Part shown: positions 61,195-64,000 of the stretch, piece by piece | Numbering within the stretch: position 1 is the first letter of the stretch | Layout: the number at the start of each line of letters is the position of its first letter | Assembly (NCBI GenBank): GCA_016705475.1 | Contig: JADIYD010000006.1 | Location: forward strand, 248,001 to 312,000 | Length of the DNA: 64,000 bases | From: Betaproteobacteria bacterium | GTDB taxonomy: Bacteria; Pseudomonadota; Gammaproteobacteria; Burkholderiales; Rhodocyclaceae | Direction of reading: 5' to 3' | The notes under the pieces: model-generated | Told to the model about the DNA's origin: nothing | Seen by the model: only the letters and a program-made list of their open reading frames with translations | Database searches by the model: none | Translations under genes and position numbers: made by a program

Positions 61195-62646
61195 ATGTCT
61201 GAAGAAATCCTGATCAATTTCACACCGCAGGAAACCCGTGTTGCCGTCATGCAACAGGGTGTCGTCCAGGAACTCCACATCGAGCGCACGGCGAGCCGCG
61301 GGCTGGTGGGCAACGTTTACATCGGGCGCGTCTGTCGCATCCTGCCCGGCATGCAGTCTGCGTTCATCGAGGTCGGGCTGGATCGCACAGCTTTTCTGCA
61401 CGTGGCGGATATCTGGCAACCGCGTGAAACGGCCACCGAAAGGCCGATCGAGAAGATTCTGCATGAAGGGCAAAGCATCCTTGTCCAGGTCGTCAAGGAC
61501 CCCATAGGTACCAAGGGCGCGAGGCTATCGACACAGGTGTCCATTGCCGGACGCATGCTTGTCTACCTGCCGCAGGAAAAGCACATCGGCATCTCGCAGC
61601 GCATCGAATCCGAGGCTGAGCGCGAAATCCTCCGGGAAAAAATCACCCGCCTGGTGCCGGCCGACGAACCGGGTGGCTTCATCGTCCGGACCATGGCAGA
61701 AAACGCCAGCGACGAAGAGTTTGCTACCGACATCGCCTACCTGCGCAAGACCTGGTCCGATATCCGTGACAAGGCGCGAACTTCAGCGCCGCCAAGTCTG
61801 CTGTATCAGGAGCTGTCGCTCGGCCAGCGCGTCCTGCGCGACTTCGTCAATCCTGAAACAACGAGGATTCTTGTCGACTCGCGGGAGAATTTCCAGAAGC
61901 TGACGGTTTTCGCGCAGGAATACACCCCGGCCGTGATTCCGCTGCTTGAGCACTACATCGGCCAGCGTCCGTTGTTCGACCTGCATGGCGTTGAGGACGA
62001 GATCCAGAAAGCGCTGGCGCGGCGCGTCGACCTCAAGTCGGGTGGTTACCTGATCATGGATCAGACCGAAGCGATGACGACCATCGACGTCAACACCGGC
62101 GGCTTCGTCGGTGTGCGAAATTTCGATGACACTATTTTCAAGACCAACCTCGAGGCGGCGGTCACCATTGCCCGCCAGCTGCGCCTGCGCAACCTCGGCG
62201 GTATCATCATCGTTGATTTCATCGACATGGAAAACGAAGAGCACAAGAAAGCCGTACTCGACGAATTCAACAAGGCGCTGGCCCGCGACCATACCCGGCT
62301 GACCGTCAATGGCTTCACCCAGCTTGGCTTGGTCGAAATGACCCGCAAGCGGACGCGCGAATCGCTTGCCCACGTGCTGTGCCAGCCATGCCCAACCTGT
62401 GGCGGTCGTGGTGAGGTCAAGACGGCACGCACGGTGGCCTACGAAATTCTCCGCGAACTGCTGCGCGAAGCCCGTCAGTTCAACGCCCGCGAGTACCGCA
62501 TCCTGGCCGGCCCGGCCGTCGTTAATCTCTTTCTCGACGAGGAGTCGCAAGCGCTGGCCATGCTCTCCGACTTCATCGGTAAATCCGTTTCCCTGCAATC
62601 CGAACCAAGCTATTCGCCTGAGCAGTACGACATTGTTTTGATGTAA
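61195..62646 (+). CDS. rng: Ribonuclease G
   Basis: Endoribonuclease that matures the 5' end of 16S rRNA and degrades some mRNAs. The 483-residue product has an N-terminal S1 domain (about 38-125; NVYIGRVCRILPGMQSAF), the catalytic core with Asp in MTTIDVNTGGFVG and IIIVDFIDMENEEH, and the zinc-link CQPCPTCGGRGE. Length is normal, so this copy is complete. Its internal segment 61866-62055 recurs at the window end. Confidence 0.96.
   Translation: MSEEILINFTPQETRVAVMQQGVVQELHIERTASRGLVGNVYIGRVCRILPGMQSAFIEVGLDRTAFLHVADIWQPRETATERPIEKILHEGQSILVQVVKDPIGTKGARLSTQVSIAGRMLVYLPQEKHIGISQRIESEAEREILREKITRLVPADEPGGFIVRTMAENASDEEFATDIAYLRKTWSDIRDKARTSAPPSLLYQELSLGQRVLRDFVNPETTRILVDSRENFQKLTVFAQEYTPAVIPLLEHYIGQRPLFDLHGVEDEIQKALARRVDLKSGGYLIMDQTEAMTTIDVNTGGFVGVRNFDDTIFKTNLEAAVTIARQLRLRNLGGIIIVDFIDMENEEHKKAVLDEFNKALARDHTRLTVNGFTQLGLVEMTRKRTRESLAHVLCQPCPTCGGRGEVKTARTVAYEILRELLREARQFNAREYRILAGPAVVNLFLDEESQALAMLSDFIGKSVSLQSEPSYSPEQYDIVLM
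61866..62055 (+). repeat. Direct repeat, copy 1 (inside rng)
   Basis: These 190 bases are identical, base for base, to 63811-64000. The left boundary is sharp: the bases before it differ (acgag against cagcgc). Confidence 0.97.
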
Positions 62647-62659
62647 CGTAATTTACGTT
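62645..62659. repeat. Inverted repeat at the rng stop codon
   Basis: AACGTAATTTACGTT, two 7-base arms around one central base, begins in the rng stop codon. The following A/T-rich stretch to 62788 also has two related motifs, GTTGATCTGTGATC (62657-62670) and GTTGATCTAAGGTGATC (62720-62736), and a TATAAT at 62741-62746. They could be recombinase arm sites or the integrase promoter. Function is not established. Confidence 0.5.
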
Positions 62660-62788
62660 GATCTGTGATCATAGTTTGTGAAAATTATCGTGATTAATCA
62701 GTATTTTGTTGTTTGTCCTGTTGATCTAAGGTGATCCTCGTATAATCGAAGCTATCAATTTTGGGTAGCTAGATGGGTAGAACCGGAA

Positions 62789-63810
62789 ATGGGGTTTGTG
62801 GCACGAGACAAAGGGCTGCTATCGGACCTGCAGATCAGGCACTGGATCAAGGCGGGCACGCCACTGGCCAAGACTGACGGCAATGGTCTGACCTTCACGC
62901 TGTCCGCTGCCGGAGCGGCAGGCTGGATTCTTCGCTACAGCCACGGTGGCCGCCGACGCGAGCTGTCGATTGGCCGCTACCCCGACATCAGCCTGGCTGA
63001 TGCGCGCGGAATCGCCACCATCAAACGCGCCGAGATCATGCAAGGCGGCAATCCGGCCGCCGACAAGCAGAAAGCCAAGTCCATCGCGGCAAAGGACTGG
63101 ACTGCGCGAACTGGTCCAAGGACTACCGGGCCAAGAAGCTCGGGAGGCTGGCTGAGAGCACGCAGGTGGAAGCCATGGCGCCACCTCAAGCGCATCGAGA
63201 ACCGGCTCGGTGCGCTGACCGTGCGAGATCGAGGCATCGGACGGAATTGCGCTGATCGAGGCCAGCGCGCTGACCTGGGGCGAGGCCAATATGCTGCTGA
63301 TCACCACCAAATGCCTGTTCCACTCAGCCTCGGCAAGGCCTGGTAACCAATCCGTGCCACGGCATCATGCTTCGGCGCTGCCAGCGGCGCGGCCGCCAAG
63401 CGACAGCGCCTGATGCTGACCAGGAAGAACTGCCTTCTAATAAACGCCGGCATGCTAGCGCAACGTGCTGATTATCCGCATCTTGCTGGCCACCGCCGTG
63501 CCTGAGCGCGGAACCCTACAAGGCGAAGTGGGAACGTGCTGACTGAGGAGGTGCGTTGGCGCATCCGACCAAGACCGGCCCTGCGATGGATATTCCCGCT
63601 AGCGCCGCTGTCGTGGAGGTGGTTCCGAGAACTGCGAGAGATGGCCGGCGAGTCGGCTTTTGTGCAGCCCGCCTGGACACGGGGCCGCGCTGCCGCGAAA
63701 CGGTGGCGATACCCACGTCAGCAAGGACAGCATCCGTGAAACGATCGGCTGCTGACTCGAGCACCCGACAAGCCGGCGGTGCGCGCTTCACGCCGCCGAC
63801 TGCGCAGCGC
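62789..63810 (+). pseudogene. Decayed tyrosine recombinase (P4-type integrase)
   Basis: The 5' part is an intact frame: GLLSDLQIRHWIKAGTPLAK, DGNGLTFTLSAAGAAGWILR, ELSIGRYPDISLADARGIAT, the DUF4102 arm-binding domain of phage P4-like integrases. After about 63085 the homology continues only in pieces in changing frames: DYRAKKLGRLAESTQVEAM, HLKRIENRLGALTV, IALIEASALTWGEANMLLIT (core-binding domain), then near 63470-63800 catalytic-domain pieces such as RILLATAV, GGDTHVSKDSIRETI and RFTPP. Several frameshifts and loss of the end (after the box that should hold HxLR) show that it is inactive. It lies in the same direction as rng, as expected for an island integrase next to its attachment site. 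Confidence 0.85.
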
Positions 63811-64000
63811 GATTCTTGTCGACTCGCGGGAGAATTTCCAGAAGCTGACGGTTTTCGCGCAGGAATACACCCCGGCCGTGATTCCGCTGCTTGAGCACTA
63901 CATCGGCCAGCGTCCGTTGTTCGACCTGCATGGCGTTGAGGACGAGATCCAGAAAGCGCTGGCGCGGCGCGTCGACCTCAAGTCGGGTGGTTACCTGATC
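63811..64000 (+). pseudogene. 5'-truncated second copy of rng (continues past window)
   Basis: Exact copy of rng bases 61866-62055 (residues about 225-287, from ILVDSREN to SGGYLI), joined directly to the integrase remnant. It lacks a start and the S1 domain. Whether it runs to the rng stop codon lies beyond the window. An assembly artefact is possible. Confidence 0.9.

Noticed and set aside
63516..63894. Short open frames in both strands after the integrase start
   Set aside because: They are pieces of the frameshifted recombinase or its reverse strand, not separate genes.

Overview
The window looks like chromosomal DNA of a GC-rich betaproteobacterium, most likely Rhodocyclales (Dechloromonas/Azonexus-like). 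This is inferred from gene content and order: ubiUV, mreBCD-mrdA-rodA-rlpA, gatCAB, metX-metW-ampG, polA next to a DUF2782 gene and thrB, nadD-rsfS-rlmH-maf-rng, and the protein sequences themselves. I see no rRNA, tRNA or CRISPR. Coding density is very high, and most neighbouring genes on the same strand overlap by 1-8 bases.

Layout. 1-1.9 kb: ubiU and a partial ubiV (oxygen-independent ubiquinone hydroxylation) behind a well-formed FNR-type promoter. 2.0-2.9 kb: a response regulator fused to an anti-sigma-type ATPase. 2.9-9.5 kb (minus): the cell-elongation operon mreB, mreC, mreD, mrdA, rodA, rlpA. 9.6-13.3 kb (plus): gatC, gatA, a small lipoprotein gene and gatB. 13.3-16.8 kb: a coiled-coil secreted protein, pyrE, xthA and an elaB/yqjE/yqjK stress-type membrane cluster. 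16.8-20 kb (minus): ampG, metW, metX, the last with a SAM-II riboswitch and terminator. 20-25.7 kb: a sensory group made of a PilZ protein, a TonB-dependent receptor, a GGDEF/degenerate-EAL protein and a periplasmic binding protein. 25.7-26.7 kb: SCO1 and a small secreted protein. 26.7-38.7 kb: lower cobalamin pathway on both strands (btuF and a cytosolic relative, cobD, cbiB, bluB, cbiP, a frameshifted cobU, cobT, cobS, cobC) with two cobalamin riboswitches. 38.7-45.5 kb: lipid A/LPS core genes (msbA, GT25, O-antigen ligase, GT9, two GT2). 45.5-53.8 kb: polA, a LOG-family gene, DUF2782, thrB, two BPSS1780-type membrane proteins, nadD, rsfS, rlmH, maf. 53.9-62.6 kb: a GT-B glycosyltransferase, enoyl-CoA hydratase, a YdcF protein, acetoacetyl-CoA synthetase, an acyltransferase, trhP and rng. 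62.6-64 kb: a decayed tyrosine-recombinase gene followed by an exact second copy of an internal rng segment that runs off the window.

The most interesting signal is a dispersed element of about 35 bp, seen about 16 times across the window in both orientations (roughly one per 4 kb). It has a conserved GC-rich core (CACGGTCAACCGG) followed by two A/T tracts about one helical turn apart. Most copies lie inside housekeeping genes, where they are read in different frames without obvious length change; some lie between genes or across gene ends. This architecture resembles the uptake signal sequences of naturally competent Pasteurellaceae. I know of no description of it for this lineage, but I cannot search; its function here is inference.
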